This document shows, one piece after another, positions 42,491-51,965 of a stretch of DNA of 64,000 nt; positions within the stretch are counted from its first letter, which is position 1, and every line of letters begins with the position of its first letter. Origin of the DNA: Pseudomonas putida (lineage in GTDB: Bacteria; Pseudomonadota; Gammaproteobacteria; Pseudomonadales; Pseudomonadaceae); NCBI RefSeq assembly GCF_028682395.1, contig NZ_JANHLC010000002.1, positions 310,001 through 374,000 on the forward strand. Reading direction: 5' to 3'. The position numbers were made by a program, and so were the translations under genes. A model generated the notes under the pieces. The model made no database searches and was not told the DNA's origin. It was given only the letters and a program-made list of their open reading frames with translations.

Positions 42491-43768
42491 TCAGAACTTC
42501 CAGGTGTAGGTCGTGATCAGGCGGTTTTCCTGATAGTCCGCACCGGAGGCCCGACCGCTGCCATAGCGGGTTTTCACGTCGATATTGCGCCATTCAACGC
42601 CCAGGTCCTTGAACGGACCGGACTGCACCACATAGCTGAGGTAGAAGTTGCGCTCGCTCTCGACGTTCTGGTCCAGGGCATTGTTGCCACGGTCGATACC
42701 GCTGCCGCGCAAGTAGCGCGTCATCAGTTTCAGGCCCGGCAGGCCCCAGCCGGCAAAGTTGTAGTCATAACGCACCTGCCACGAGCTTTCGTTGGGTTTG
42801 ACAAACCCCACCGTCGACCAGTTGATCAGGTACGGTTGCGGCGCATAGCCGTTGAGTGTCGGGAAGCCGGACTCGCCGAGCATGCGCTGATAACCGACGC
42901 CAATGGCATGGGCACCCTTTTTCAGGGTGGTCATGGCACCGTAGGAACGGTTATCGATGTCGCCGTACATGGCCTTGCCGTCTTCCTTGTTATCGAAATA
43001 ACGCAGGTCGGTTTTCAGGCCATAGCCGCCACCCAGATCCTGAAGATGAGTCAGGCCCAGGTACTGTTGCTGGTAGATATCTTCCAGTTGCCCAAAGAAG
43101 TATGTGGCCGACAGGTTTGGGGTAAACGCATACGTCGCACCACCGAAGTTCAAACCGTCGCTGCGGTGTTGAACGTTAGGCCCGTTGAACAGATACATCT
43201 TTTCCCGGTTGGAAGATTCACGCGAACTGATTTCGGTGAAGCGCCCGCCCGTCAGGGTCAGGTTATCCACTTCCTTGGATTCGATCTGGAAACCGTGATA
43301 CGTGGTAATCAACTGCCGCGAGTCATCGATGAAGGCGACTGGCAACATCGGGCGCAGTTCACCGATTTTCAGTTCAGTCTTGTTGTAACGCACTTTCCCC
43401 GTCAACGCGGCGCGGCCATAGTCACGCACTTGCTCGCCCTTGCTGGTGTCGTACGGAATGATCGTGTCCGGACCACGGCCACCACCACCATCCAGGCGAT
43501 AGGCGTACTGCGCCGACAGATCGAGACCGAACTGCAGGGTGCCTTCGGTGTAACCCGAGATGGCCCGGAAGTCGAAACCTTGGGTCCAACTGCCGATCCG
43601 CGATTTCGGCGCGTCCGACTGCTTGAAGTCACGGTCGATATAGAAGTTGCGCATACCCAGGCTGACCTGGCTGTCTTTGACAAAGTCGGCGTAGGCCGTC
43701 AGTGGCGCGAAGATCCCCATTACCGCCGCAGTGGTGATGCCACGGCTTACCCAGCTCTTCTGAAACAT
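42491..43768 (-). CDS. OprD-family outer-membrane porin (second copy)
   Basis: A 425-residue OprD-family porin with a signal peptide (about 1-27, ending AYA) followed by DFVKDSQVSLGMRNFYIDRD and ending ITTYTWKF. The sequence follows the other porin at 28912-30168 almost block by block (for example FNGP, TSKYHG-type loop and YRLDGGGGRGPDTIIPY). Next to the iac operon, uptake of indole-3-acetate or related acids is the obvious hypothesis. Confidence 0.93.
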   Translation of the reverse strand: MFQKSWVSRGITTAAVMGIFAPLTAYADFVKDSQVSLGMRNFYIDRDFKQSDAPKSRIGSWTQGFDFRAISGYTEGTLQFGLDLSAQYAYRLDGGGGRGPDTIIPYDTSKGEQVRDYGRAALTGKVRYNKTELKIGELRPMLPVAFIDDSRQLITTYHGFQIESKEVDNLTLTGGRFTEISSRESSNREKMYLFNGPNVQHRSDGLNFGGATYAFTPNLSATYFFGQLEDIYQQQYLGLTHLQDLGGGYGLKTDLRYFDNKEDGKAMYGDIDNRSYGAMTTLKKGAHAIGVGYQRMLGESGFPTLNGYAPQPYLINWSTVGFVKPNESSWQVRYDYNFAGWGLPGLKLMTRYLRGSGIDRGNNALDQNVESERNFYLSYVVQSGPFKDLGVEWRNIDVKTRYGSGRASGADYQENRLITTYTWKF

Positions 43769-43993
43769 GTAACTTTCCTTCTTTTTTTCCGCACACAGGC
43801 ACGGCTAGTGGAAGCAGATCAAATCAGCAAAGTGCAACTTTGGCAGTCAATCCGCAGTATTGTTTTTATAACCACTTACTGCAAAAAAGTTGTGACGCGA
43901 CGCTCCACCAATACAGCGAAAGGCGCATTCTCATTATTTTTATTACGGACACATGGAAAGGCTTACAACAACTAACACGGCAACTTACTAAAC

Positions 43994-44494
43994 TTAGGAA
44001 GTGGCTTTTGTGGACTCCCCAAGTTGATGGTAGGCACGATTGAAATACACCAGGCCTTCCTGGCTCTCGCCATTGCGAATGCCCAGCACTTCACAATAGA
44101 AAATCGTGTGCGAACCCACTTCATGGGCCTGGGCAATCCGGCAGTCGAAGCTGACCAGCGCTTCGTCGAGCAGCGGCGAACCGCTTTCCAGGGTGCTCCA
44201 ACTGGCCGCAGAGAAACGCTGCTCGGTGTCCAGGTTGCGATTGGAGAACACCCCGGAAACCTCACGGTGATCAGGGGTCAGCACGTTGACGCTGAGCACG
44301 CCGTTGCTCTTGAAATGCACGTTGGAAAACGACGAGCGATTCATGCACACCAGCAATGTCGGCGGCTGATCGGTAACGCTGCACACGGCCGAGGCGGTGA
44401 AGCCAAAACGCCCGGCAGGACCGTCGGTGGTGATGATCGAAACCGCCCCACCGAGCATTGCCATCGAGTTACGAAATCCAGTTGTATCGACCAT
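43994..44494 (-). CDS. iacG: Flavin reductase of the indole-3-acetate monooxygenase
   Basis: A 166-residue HpaC-type flavin reductase: FRNSMAMLGGAVSIITTDGP at the N-terminus, GFTASAVCSVTDQPPTLLVC in the flavin-binding region and GSHTIFYCEVLGI. ATG 44494 is preceded by GGAGG at 9 bases. It supplies reduced flavin to the monooxygenase IacA. Last gene of the iac operon. Confidence 0.9.
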   Translation of the reverse strand: MVDTTGFRNSMAMLGGAVSIITTDGPAGRFGFTASAVCSVTDQPPTLLVCMNRSSFSNVHFKSNGVLSVNVLTPDHREVSGVFSNRNLDTEQRFSAASWSTLESGSPLLDEALVSFDCRIAQAHEVGSHTIFYCEVLGIRNGESQEGLVYFNRAYHQLGESTKATS

Positions 44495-44514
44495 GGTGTT
44501 AACCCTCCGGTCTA

Positions 44515-45474
44515 TCAGATATCCAGGACCAGCTTGTTGGACTTGGCCCGCGAGCAGCACACCAGGATCTGGTCATTGGCGGATTTTTCTTCGTCCGTGA
44601 GGTAGACATCACGGTGATCCGGTTCGCCTTCGAGCACGTCGCACAGGCACGTGCCGCACACGCCCTGCTCGCACGACACTTCAATCTTGATCCCGACCGC
44701 CTCCAGGGCTTCGACGATGCTCTGGCCTTCGGCGACCTGCACGGTCTTGCCGCTGCGCTGGGCCACCACTTCGAAACCGGCGCCGGACGCATCGACTTCA
44801 ACCTGGAAGTACTCGCGGTGCACATGATCGTCGGCATACCCGGCCTTCAGGGCCTCGGCGATCACCCAGTCCATAAAGCCGGCCGGGCCGCAGACATACA
44901 CATGCACGCCGGCCTGCGGAGCGCCCAGGACCCGTGGCAGGTCGAGCTTCTGCTCGCTGGCCTCATCATCGAAGTGGGTGTGCAGGCGCGCGGCGAACGC
45001 GGCATTGCCCAGTTCATCGAGAAAGGCACTGCGGCTGCGGGAACGGCCGCAGTAGTGCAATTCGAAATCGCTGTCGCGGGCATTGAGCGCGTAGGCCATC
45101 GCGACCATGGGCGTAATCCCGATACCGCCACCGATCAGGATCGAACGACGGGCATCGCCGGCCAGCGGGAAGTGGTTGCGCGGCAGGCTGATCTCGATCT
45201 CGCGACCTTCGAGCAGCAACTCATGCACCGCCACCGAACCACCGCGCGAAGCCGGGTCCTTGAGCACGCCCAGGCGATAGGCGTCGGCGTTGGCCGGGTC
45301 GCCGCACAGCGAGTATTGGCGCACCAGGCCGGTCTTGAGGTGGATATCGACGTGCGCGCCCGCCTCGAAGGCGGGCAGAGGCTGCCCCGACGGATCGCTC
45401 AGGTCGAGCACGACAACGCCCTCGCCCTGTTCTTCGCGCTTGCGCACGACGACTTTCAACAGTTGATCGCTCAT
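44515..45474 (-). CDS. iacF: Ferredoxin reductase of the iac Rieske dioxygenase
   Basis: A 319-residue VanB-type reductase: flavin motif RQYSLCGDP (52-60), NAD motif GGGIGITPMVAMAYAL (115-130), YVCGPAGF, and C-terminal ferredoxin ligands Cys268, Cys273, Cys276 and Cys306 or 307. Same domain order as the reductase at 20855-21799. It feeds electrons to IacCD. ATG 45474 (MSDQLLKVVV) is preferred; earlier codons are not conserved-looking. Confidence 0.92.
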   Translation of the reverse strand: MSDQLLKVVVRKREEQGEGVVVLDLSDPSGQPLPAFEAGAHVDIHLKTGLVRQYSLCGDPANADAYRLGVLKDPASRGGSVAVHELLLEGREIEISLPRNHFPLAGDARRSILIGGGIGITPMVAMAYALNARDSDFELHYCGRSRSRSAFLDELGNAAFAARLHTHFDDEASEQKLDLPRVLGAPQAGVHVYVCGPAGFMDWVIAEALKAGYADDHVHREYFQVEVDASGAGFEVVAQRSGKTVQVAEGQSIVEALEAVGIKIEVSCEQGVCGTCLCDVLEGEPDHRDVYLTDEEKSANDQILVCCSRAKSNKLVLDI

Positions 45475-45565
45475 ACAGGAACATCCCGATATCTTGGTAA
45501 AGCGGGACCGTTCGAACGGCCCCGCGACTTGCTTGTGTTGTGATCCCTGTGGCCGGCCAAGGGGC

Positions 45566-46306
45566 TCAGCGCATAAAGATCCCGCCATTCACGTCCCAGG
45601 TTGCCCCGGTGGTGAAATAGGCGTCTTCGCTGGCCAGTTGCACGATCAGCTTGCCGAGGAACGCGGCGTTGCCCAGTTGCTTGACCGGGATGGCCTCGAT
45701 CAGCTTTTCCAGACGCTCGGGCGGCACGGCGGCACGCACCGCCGGCGACTCGATCGGCCCCGGAGCGATGGCATTGACCGTCACCCCGGCCGCGGCCAGT
45801 TCCTTGGCGAAGATCTTGGTCAGGGTAATGATCGCCCCCTTGGACGCGGCGTAATGCGCGCCCGTGGCCGTACCGCCGTTCTGCCCGGCCAGGGAGGCCA
45901 TATTGATGATCCGCCCATAACCCTGACTGGCCAGGTAAGTGCCGAACACCTGGCAACCGACAAAGGTGCCGCGCTGGTTGACGCTCACCACCCGGTCGAA
46001 CTCCTCCGGGCTGATCTGCATCACCGGCGTGGTCATGGTCATCGCGGCATTGTTCACCACCACCTGCAGCGACCCCCAGTGGGCGAGCACATCGGCCAGC
46101 GCCGTCTCGAAGTCGGCCTTGCTGGCAACATCGAGCTTGAGTGCCAGCACCCGCTCACCGCTGGCGTCGAGTTCGGCCGCAGTGGCCTGGGCAGACGCCA
46201 GCGAACGGTCGCTGATGACCACCCGATAACCGGCGATCAACAACTGTTCGGCAATGCTGCGGCCCAACCCTTGAGCGGCGCCGGTGACCAATGCTACGTG
46301 CGTCAT
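45566..46306 (-). CDS. iacE: SDR of indole-3-acetate catabolism
   Basis: A 246-residue classical short-chain dehydrogenase: TGAAQGLG (8-15), VVNNAAM, YAASK active-site pair in GAHYAASKGAI and a C-terminal WDVNGGIFMR. In the Iac pathway IacE works with IacA in turning indole-3-acetate, through 2-hydroxy-indole-3-acetate, to dioxindole-3-acetate. Encoded 10 bp after iacD. Confidence 0.92.
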   Translation of the reverse strand: MTHVALVTGAAQGLGRSIAEQLLIAGYRVVISDRSLASAQATAAELDASGERVLALKLDVASKADFETALADVLAHWGSLQVVVNNAAMTMTTPVMQISPEEFDRVVSVNQRGTFVGCQVFGTYLASQGYGRIINMASLAGQNGGTATGAHYAASKGAIITLTKIFAKELAAAGVTVNAIAPGPIESPAVRAAVPPERLEKLIEAIPVKQLGNAAFLGKLIVQLASEDAYFTTGATWDVNGGIFMR

Positions 46307-46316
46307 GACAGCGTCC

Positions 46317-46796
46317 TCAGAGGATGTAGCCGATACCGGCCAGGGTATCGGTGGAGTTGATCAGCTGGATCAGCTTGCGCTGGATCTTGAAGCTGTCGCC
46401 GTTGCGCACCAGTTGGAAGGTGACATCGGCGGTGTACTGCTTGAGCACATCCTTGCGGAACTCGCGCAGGTTCTGCGCGCAGCGCACGGTGATGATCCCG
46501 TCTTCATCCGAGAGGATGCGAAAACGCGACTGGCTGCGCACGGTACGGGCACGCGGCGTGGTCGAGATCGATTCGCCGCTGGTCAGGCGGGTGACCCGCA
46601 ACTGGCGCATATGGTGATCGTCATAGGCGTAGTTGAGGGTGTTCTCGAAATCGGTCTCCAGCGGATCGATCGGGATGATGTAGGTCGCGGTTTCGGTCCA
46701 CAGGTCCAGCCACTGGGCGAATTCGCCGTGGTCGAGCATGTCCGCTTCCTGCCAGATAAAGGCGCTGACTTGGTTGAGCAATTGCAGGTTGATCAT
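46317..46796 (-). CDS. iacD: Iac Rieske dioxygenase, small subunit
   Basis: A 159-residue NTF2-like beta subunit beginning INLQLLNQVSAFIWQEADML and ending in KIQRKLIQLINSTDTLAG. It partners IacC; the gene follows iacC after 16 bp. Part of the oxygenase that cleaves the indole-derived intermediate on the way to catechol. Confidence 0.92.
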   Translation of the reverse strand: MINLQLLNQVSAFIWQEADMLDHGEFAQWLDLWTETATYIIPIDPLETDFENTLNYAYDDHHMRQLRVTRLTSGESISTTPRARTVRSQSRFRILSDEDGIITVRCAQNLREFRKDVLKQYTADVTFQLVRNGDSFKIQRKLIQLINSTDTLAGIGYIL

Positions 46797-46812
46797 GGTG
46801 TTCTCCGTCGAC

Positions 46813-48087
46813 TTAGACCGACATCATCTTTTTCCACTGCTGGTATCCAGCGCGCATGCCGGTTTCGGCGCTCACATCGCTGACCAGCCCGTCTTCGCTC
46901 GGCTTCTCGCCTGGTAGACCGCGGTTCAGCATGATCCACAGGTCGGTGCCGGCACTGGCGCCACGCTGTACGCGCTCCCAGGCTTCGGAGTCATCCGGCG
47001 TACCGAACCCCATCGGGCCCTGGAAGTGCTCGTGCAGACGCAGGCGGTAGCGGTTGGCCACAGCCGGGCCGCCGTCCATGGTGATCACGGCGTGGTGGAT
47101 CTCGGTTTCATTGACCGCGATCGGTTGCAGGACCCGGAAGAACGCCATGGAGCAGGCGATGTTCGGGAACAGGTTGAGGTTGAAGCCTGAACCGCCGACC
47201 GCACGCACGATGCGACGGACTTCGGCTTCTTCGTGACCTTCGGCGCGCAGTTGGGCGGCCAGGTCTTCGAAACGACCGGGGATCGGCAGGTCCAGGTTGG
47301 CTTCCAGATCCACCAGGTCGGGGATCATCACCATCACGCTGTGGCCGTTGCCCAGGTCTTCGACATAGCCCGGGCCTTCGACGAAGTCGAACAGCTCCAG
47401 GGTCTGTTCGTCCACCGAAGACAGGAACGACTTGTGAACCAGTGGGAAGTGGTAGGCATCCGTGGTGTTTTCCAGCTGGATCTTCCAGTTGCCCGGGAAG
47501 CGGAAGCGGTGCTCGCCGCCGACCTTGACCGGGTAGCCGGCGCCCTGCTTCATGAACAGGTCGATCCATTTTTTCGCCGGGCCGAGGAAGTCGCTCAGCG
47601 GCTCGATATCGTCCTTGAAGGTGGCGAAGATCATGCCGTTGTATTCCTCGACACGCAGGCTCACCAGTGGCAGCTCGCCTTTGTCCAGGCAGTCACCGTA
47701 GCTTTCCGGGTGCGGTACGCCACGCAGGCTGCCGTCCAGCGCGTAGCTCCAGCCGTGGTACGGGCACACGAAGCTGTTGGTCTTGCCCTTTTTGTGCTCG
47801 CACACGGTGGCGCCACGATGGCGGCAGCGGTTGAGCAGGACGTTGACGCCCTTCTTGCGGTCGCGCACCACGATCACCGGCTGCTTGCCGACATAGGTGC
47901 TCTTGTAGCTGCCGGTCTCGGGAATCTCGCTGGCATGCGCGACCCAGATCCAGGTGCTGTAGAAAATCTTGTCCAGTTCCTGCTCGAAAATCTGGCCATC
48001 GGTGTACAGCGAGGTGTGCACGCGATCAGGCTGGACCAGGTCGCCCAGGTTGGTTTCCAACGTTACGGTTTCAATCAGGTTACTCAC
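46813..48087 (-). CDS. iacC: Iac Rieske dioxygenase, large subunit
   Basis: A 424-residue Rieske oxygenase. GTG 48087 is chosen because GAGGAG lies 5-6 bases upstream and SNLIETVTLETNLGDLVQ is a natural N-terminus. Rieske ligands Cys88, His90, Cys108, His111; iron ligands His213 and His218 with Asp210 (ENTTDAYHFPLVH). With IacD and IacF it converts dioxindole-3-acetate to catechol. Gene order fits the iacHABICDEFG pattern. Confidence 0.93.
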   Translation of the reverse strand: MSNLIETVTLETNLGDLVQPDRVHTSLYTDGQIFEQELDKIFYSTWIWVAHASEIPETGSYKSTYVGKQPVIVVRDRKKGVNVLLNRCRHRGATVCEHKKGKTNSFVCPYHGWSYALDGSLRGVPHPESYGDCLDKGELPLVSLRVEEYNGMIFATFKDDIEPLSDFLGPAKKWIDLFMKQGAGYPVKVGGEHRFRFPGNWKIQLENTTDAYHFPLVHKSFLSSVDEQTLELFDFVEGPGYVEDLGNGHSVMVMIPDLVDLEANLDLPIPGRFEDLAAQLRAEGHEEAEVRRIVRAVGGSGFNLNLFPNIACSMAFFRVLQPIAVNETEIHHAVITMDGGPAVANRYRLRLHEHFQGPMGFGTPDDSEAWERVQRGASAGTDLWIMLNRGLPGEKPSEDGLVSDVSAETGMRAGYQQWKKMMSV

Positions 48088-48134
48088 GATCACTCCTCGT
48101 CGGCATGGCTCGCCGACTCTAAGAATTCTGGGTA

Positions 48135-48665
48135 TTACTCGCCGGCCTGGCCGGGTACGGGCAGGTGCGCGTCGCTGTTCCAGCGATCCACCGGACGGCT
48201 GAACAGGTTTTCGGTCTGGAAGTGCGCCATGCGCCACTGCCCCTGTTCGCGGGCGAACCGCACCGTCAGCCGTGCGCTGTTGAGGTGCGAAGCGCCCGAG
48301 GCAAAAGTCGAAGTCTGCAACATCACCCAACTGCCCTCGCCGCTGTCACCCTGTACCCGGATCAACTCCGACGTCAGGAAGTGCACATTCAGTGCAAAGT
48401 GCGCGGGCTCGACCATATAGGTCGCGAACATCGCCTTGATCGCTTCGCGGCCACGGTAGCCCCCGAAGCTGTCACGGTACTTGGCGCCCTTGCCTTCCCA
48501 GACCGCCTGCTCGGTGAACAGCCCGGCCAGTTCGTCGAGCGGGGAATCCACGCCCAGCTCGTCGCACAGCCACATATAGCGGTTCATGCAGGCCCGGATC
48601 GCGTTCTCGCTCTCCAGTTGGTCGAGGCGCTGGCACAGGGCGTCGATATTCGCTTGGTTTGACAT
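48135..48665 (-). CDS. iacI: SnoaL/NTF2-like protein of the iac cluster
   Basis: A 176-residue SnoaL-like protein (IDALCQRLDQLESENAIRAC, FGGYRGREAIKAMFATYM). Position between iacB and iacC matches IacI. ATG 48665 is preferred over GTG 48668 by spacing from GAGG. Role in the pathway is auxiliary and not well defined. Confidence 0.9.
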   Translation of the reverse strand: MSNQANIDALCQRLDQLESENAIRACMNRYMWLCDELGVDSPLDELAGLFTEQAVWEGKGAKYRDSFGGYRGREAIKAMFATYMVEPAHFALNVHFLTSELIRVQGDSGEGSWVMLQTSTFASGASHLNSARLTVRFAREQGQWRMAHFQTENLFSRPVDRWNSDAHLPVPGQAGE

Positions 48666-48681
48666 CACGACCTCGACCGAC

Positions 48682-49041
48682 TCAGCGCTGGATAATCAGT
48701 TCGCGGCCGGTACGGGCCTCGACCTTGCAGTACTTCCACAGCTTGTACGGACCGTCGCCGACCGAGGTGGTGCGGAACAGGTTGCACGCGGCGTGGACAG
48801 TCTCGATATCCGGCACGTCAGCCAGCAGATAGGTGGTCCATGGCCAGCCTGCGGAAGGGCCGACCATGCTTTGGTCGTCGTCCATGTTGCCGATCACGGT
48901 CACACCCGGCAGGTCGGCGATACCGTTCCACATCTCGCCAAAAGCGGCCCAAACCTCCAGCGCCTCAGGACGTGGCGCGTCAAAAAAGTTCTGGTTGATG
49001 CCGATGCAAAACAGCACGCGAAGCATTTTTTTATCAGTCAT
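48682..49041 (-). CDS. iacB: Conserved protein of indole-3-acetate catabolism
   Basis: A 119-residue protein: KKMLRVLFCIGINQNFFDAP, GMWNGIADLPG-type segment (EMWNGIADLPGVTVIGNMDD) and PYKLWKYCKVEARTGRELII, which match my memory of IacB. It is a small alpha/beta protein of unknown mechanism. Start ATG 49041; ATG 49026 is a possible shorter start. Located 27 bp after iacA. Confidence 0.88.
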   Translation of the reverse strand: MTDKKMLRVLFCIGINQNFFDAPRPEALEVWAAFGEMWNGIADLPGVTVIGNMDDDQSMVGPSAGWPWTTYLLADVPDIETVHAACNLFRTTSVGDGPYKLWKYCKVEARTGRELIIQR

Positions 49042-49068
49042 GGGGTTCACCAATTCAGTTGGAAAAAA

Positions 49069-50241
49069 TTACAGGTAGCCCGGCAGCGGCTTGTTGCCGA
49101 AGAAGATTGCGCCGGCGTTCTGGTACGTCATGTCGCCCATGAAGGCGTGCTGGGTAATGACCTGGGTGTCGTTGACGAAACGCGACAGCGGGCTGGTGCG
49201 ATACACGCCGCTCATGCCCGACAGCATTTGCGCGGTACGGGCCACATCGGCTGCCACGCGGGTGGCGTGGGTCGACGACAGGCGCAGCATATTGGTCTGC
49301 TCGATGCTCACCGCGTCGCCGGCCAGAATGCTGTCCCAGGCATCGTCGATGGACTGGTAGAACCAGGCACGGGCGGCGCGCAGGGCGGCTTCAGCCTTGG
49401 CCATTTCAACCTGGGCCAACGGGCGATCGGACAGCGACGGCGCGCCGGTCACGGAGATCCGGCCCGAGGCCATGCCGCAGAGTTCGTCGAGGGCGGCACG
49501 GGCAACGCCCAGGCCGACGACCGACAGCACCTGGGTCGCGAACGACAGCGACGGGTAGCGGAAGAACGGTTCGTCCAGGTTCGACGGGCCGCCGCGCACG
49601 AAGGTCCACTCTTCCGGGACCACCACGCCTTCGACCACGACGTCATGGCTGCCGGTACCGACCAGGCCGACCACGTTCCAGGTTTCCTCGATCCGCACCT
49701 TTTCGCGCGGCATGACGGCCAGGCGTGGCAGGCCGAGCATGTCGCCGTTCTTCGGCGCGACACCGACGCCGATCAACGAGGCGCCCATGCAACCGCTGGA
49801 GAATTTCCAGCGGCCATTGACCTCCAGGCCGCCGTCGACAAAGGCCGCAGGCTGCGGCGGGAAGATGCCGCCGGCAAAGACCACGTCCGGCGAATCGGCG
49901 TAGATTTTCTTGATGGTTTCCAGGGGCAGCGCGGACAGGTAGACCGGGCTCATACCAAAGCTCGCCACCCAGCCGGCGGAGCCGTCGGCGATGGAGATGT
50001 CTTCGACCATCCGGCAGAACTCGGCTGGCGAACGCTCGTCACCGCCAAAGCGCTTGGGCACCAGGGCGCGGTACACGCCGAGCGTGCGGAAACGCTCGAT
50101 CACGTCCTGGGAAATGAACTTCTGCTGGTCAAACTCTTCAGCCCGCGCACGCGCACGGATTTCCACCAGCAGTTGCTGGAACTCTTCACCCGCCGTGATA
50201 GGCACGCAGCGCTGGTGGTTCAGCTCGCTTAGCGCAGTCAT
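49069..50241 (-). CDS. iacA: Indole-3-acetate monooxygenase (acyl-CoA dehydrogenase fold)
   Basis: A 390-residue group D flavin monooxygenase of the acyl-CoA dehydrogenase/HpaB-like fold (ISIADGSAGWVASFGMSPVY, WKFSSGCMGA, GLVGTGSHDVVVEGVVVPEE). ATG 50241 follows GGAG at 6 bases. It hydroxylates indole-3-acetate using reduced flavin from IacG, the first step of the Iac pathway. Second gene of the operon, 26 bp after iacH. Confidence 0.93.
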   Translation of the reverse strand: MTALSELNHQRCVPITAGEEFQQLLVEIRARARAEEFDQQKFISQDVIERFRTLGVYRALVPKRFGGDERSPAEFCRMVEDISIADGSAGWVASFGMSPVYLSALPLETIKKIYADSPDVVFAGGIFPPQPAAFVDGGLEVNGRWKFSSGCMGASLIGVGVAPKNGDMLGLPRLAVMPREKVRIEETWNVVGLVGTGSHDVVVEGVVVPEEWTFVRGGPSNLDEPFFRYPSLSFATQVLSVVGLGVARAALDELCGMASGRISVTGAPSLSDRPLAQVEMAKAEAALRAARAWFYQSIDDAWDSILAGDAVSIEQTNMLRLSSTHATRVAADVARTAQMLSGMSGVYRTSPLSRFVNDTQVITQHAFMGDMTYQNAGAIFFGNKPLPGYL

Positions 50242-50267
50242 GGGTTTCTCCATAGTAAGCATGACGA

Positions 50268-51380
50268 TTAGTCTTCCAGGCGCCGAACCAGCTCGCGGGC
50301 GACTGCACACAGCAGTTCGTCCGCGCCATGGGCGGCAATGAGTTGCAGGCCGACCGGCAGTCCCGAGGCGCCTTCCAGAGGAATGCTCAGGGCCGGATGA
50401 CCGGAAAGATTGAAAGCCCGTACCAGCGAGGTCATGCCCAGCGCAGCACGGGTGTCGGTAGCATCGGCGACCAGCAGGGGATAATCAGGCATGGTCGGCA
50501 GCGCGAGGATCGGCGTCTGCGCCAGCAACGCGTCAACTTCCGCGATAAAAGACCGGCGTACCGCTTCGGCCCCTTCCAGGGCCTCGGCCGAGGTCAGGCT
50601 GGCGGCGCGCAGGCGATCGGCCACATCATTGGCGACCTTGCCTGTTTCCAGGAGATGGCCGCAGCCATTCCAGGTTTCGACGTTGATCACCGCCATTCCC
50701 GCACCATAAGCCGCGTGCATGCCTGGCAGTTCCTGGTCGTGCAATTCAAAGCCGCTACGGGCCAGCGCGTACTCGACGGCCGCCTGAATTTCTGGCTGGG
50801 CCTCGACCGCGATCACGCCGATACGCACACCTTCGACCGTTGGCAGCGCCTTGAAAGTCGGGTCGATGTAGCGCATGGCTTCGATCAGCCGCGTCATATC
50901 GGCGGCAAACGGTCCCACGCAGTCCAAGCTGCTCACCGCCGGCATCACACCCACGCGGCTAACCCGACCGAAGCTTGGCTTGAGCCCGAAAACGCCGCAG
51001 CAGGTGGCGGGAATCCGCACCGAGCCGCCGGTATCGGTGCCCAGGGCGAAATCGCACAAGCCTGCTGCCACCGCCGCCGCCGAACCGCTGGACGAGCCGC
51101 CGGGAATACGCCCCGGATAACGCGGATTGTCTGGCGTGCCGACCCAGGCATTAAGGCCGGTGGTGCCGAACGCCAGCTCATGCAGGCTGGTCTTGCCGGT
51201 AATGCGGCAACCGCCGGCGAGCAACGCCTTGACCACCTGAGCATGCTCAGTGGCGGGCGGCGCGTCAGCCAGGGCACGACTCGAAGCGCGGGTGGCATGG
51301 CCAGCAATATCAATGGTGTCTTTCACCATGACCGTGGGGCCATCTCCCCCGAGGGCTAAATCTTCGACAACGATCGACAT
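50268..51380 (-). CDS. iacH: Amidase of the iac cluster
   Basis: A 370-residue amidase-signature enzyme: catalytic Lys20 (VKDTIDIAG), the Ser cluster 96-98 in GGSSSGSAAAVA, and nucleophile Ser120 (DTGGSVRIPA). First gene of the iac operon, 26 bp before iacA. It may hydrolyse indole-3-acetamide or IAA-amino-acid conjugates to free indole-3-acetate; it is named by cluster position and family. Confidence 0.9.
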   Translation of the reverse strand: MSIVVEDLALGGDGPTVMVKDTIDIAGHATRASSRALADAPPATEHAQVVKALLAGGCRITGKTSLHELAFGTTGLNAWVGTPDNPRYPGRIPGGSSSGSAAAVAAGLCDFALGTDTGGSVRIPATCCGVFGLKPSFGRVSRVGVMPAVSSLDCVGPFAADMTRLIEAMRYIDPTFKALPTVEGVRIGVIAVEAQPEIQAAVEYALARSGFELHDQELPGMHAAYGAGMAVINVETWNGCGHLLETGKVANDVADRLRAASLTSAEALEGAEAVRRSFIAEVDALLAQTPILALPTMPDYPLLVADATDTRAALGMTSLVRAFNLSGHPALSIPLEGASGLPVGLQLIAAHGADELLCAVARELVRRLED

Positions 51381-51462
51381 GTCTTCTACCTACTGATTGG
51401 AACGCTGACCCGTCAGCACCACCTTGCGGCGCCATCACGGGGTAAACGCTTAAATCTAAAAT

Positions 51463-51475
51463 CGTAATAATTACG
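51463..51475. promoter_or_regulatory. Candidate IacR (MarR-type) operator
   Basis: CGTAAT-A-ATTACG, a 6-bp perfect inverted repeat with one central base, sits 82 bp upstream of iacH in an AT-rich stretch. Short AT-rich palindromes of this type are typical of MarR-family operators, and a MarR gene similar to IacR lies at 60587. Confidence 0.5.
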
Positions 51476-51519
51476 TGAAATGTCAATTGAATTTTCCCAA
51501 ATTAAACGGTGTGTATTTT

Positions 51520-51546
51520 CGGTGCATTTTTTTAGCTTTTGCACCG
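51520..51546. promoter_or_regulatory. Spaced inverted repeat in the iac promoter region
   Basis: CGGTGCA (51520-51526) and TGCACCG (51540-51546) form a perfect 7-bp inverted repeat with a 13-base AT-rich spacer; a further related pair (CGGTGTG, CCGTGCAC) flanks it. It could bind a dimeric regulator or form a hairpin. No T-run follows. Confidence 0.4.
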
Positions 51547-51965
51547 TCACCGTGCACTTTGGTAACACCCAAAAACAGTCAGCCAATATCTACAAAACAG
51601 CATAAATACCTTTAAATACATGGAGTTATAAAGTTGACGATAACCGTTCTCAACGCGCACATGACGGAAACAGGTGCAAAAACCAATCGTCAAAAAAACA
51701 GGTTTAAAAATAAAAAAGCCCGATAGAAACGGCAGAAATAACACCTTAAAAAAGCGCTTTTTTTGCCATTAAAAATATCGATTTTTTAGGCCTTTTCCAG
51801 CGTTCTTGATCCAGATCAACGCCTTATTTCCCGCGGCGTGATGGGCATTTTCTGACGGCGAAAAATCTCAATTCCCAGGCCCTTTTCCAGACACACCCAA
51901 AGGCCGAATTGCCACCGCGCCGCACGGCCGCGGTAACGGCCATTCGCCACCCTCAAAATATTTTC

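Noticed and set aside
48586..50232. 548-codon open frame on the plus strand
   Set aside because: Antisense to iacB and iacA; composition rich in His, Gln and Arg, typical of a shadow frame.
51547..51744. 65-codon minus-strand frame in the AT-rich promoter region
   Set aside because: Very Phe/Leu/Cys-rich translation of AT-rich DNA with no ribosome-binding site or family match.
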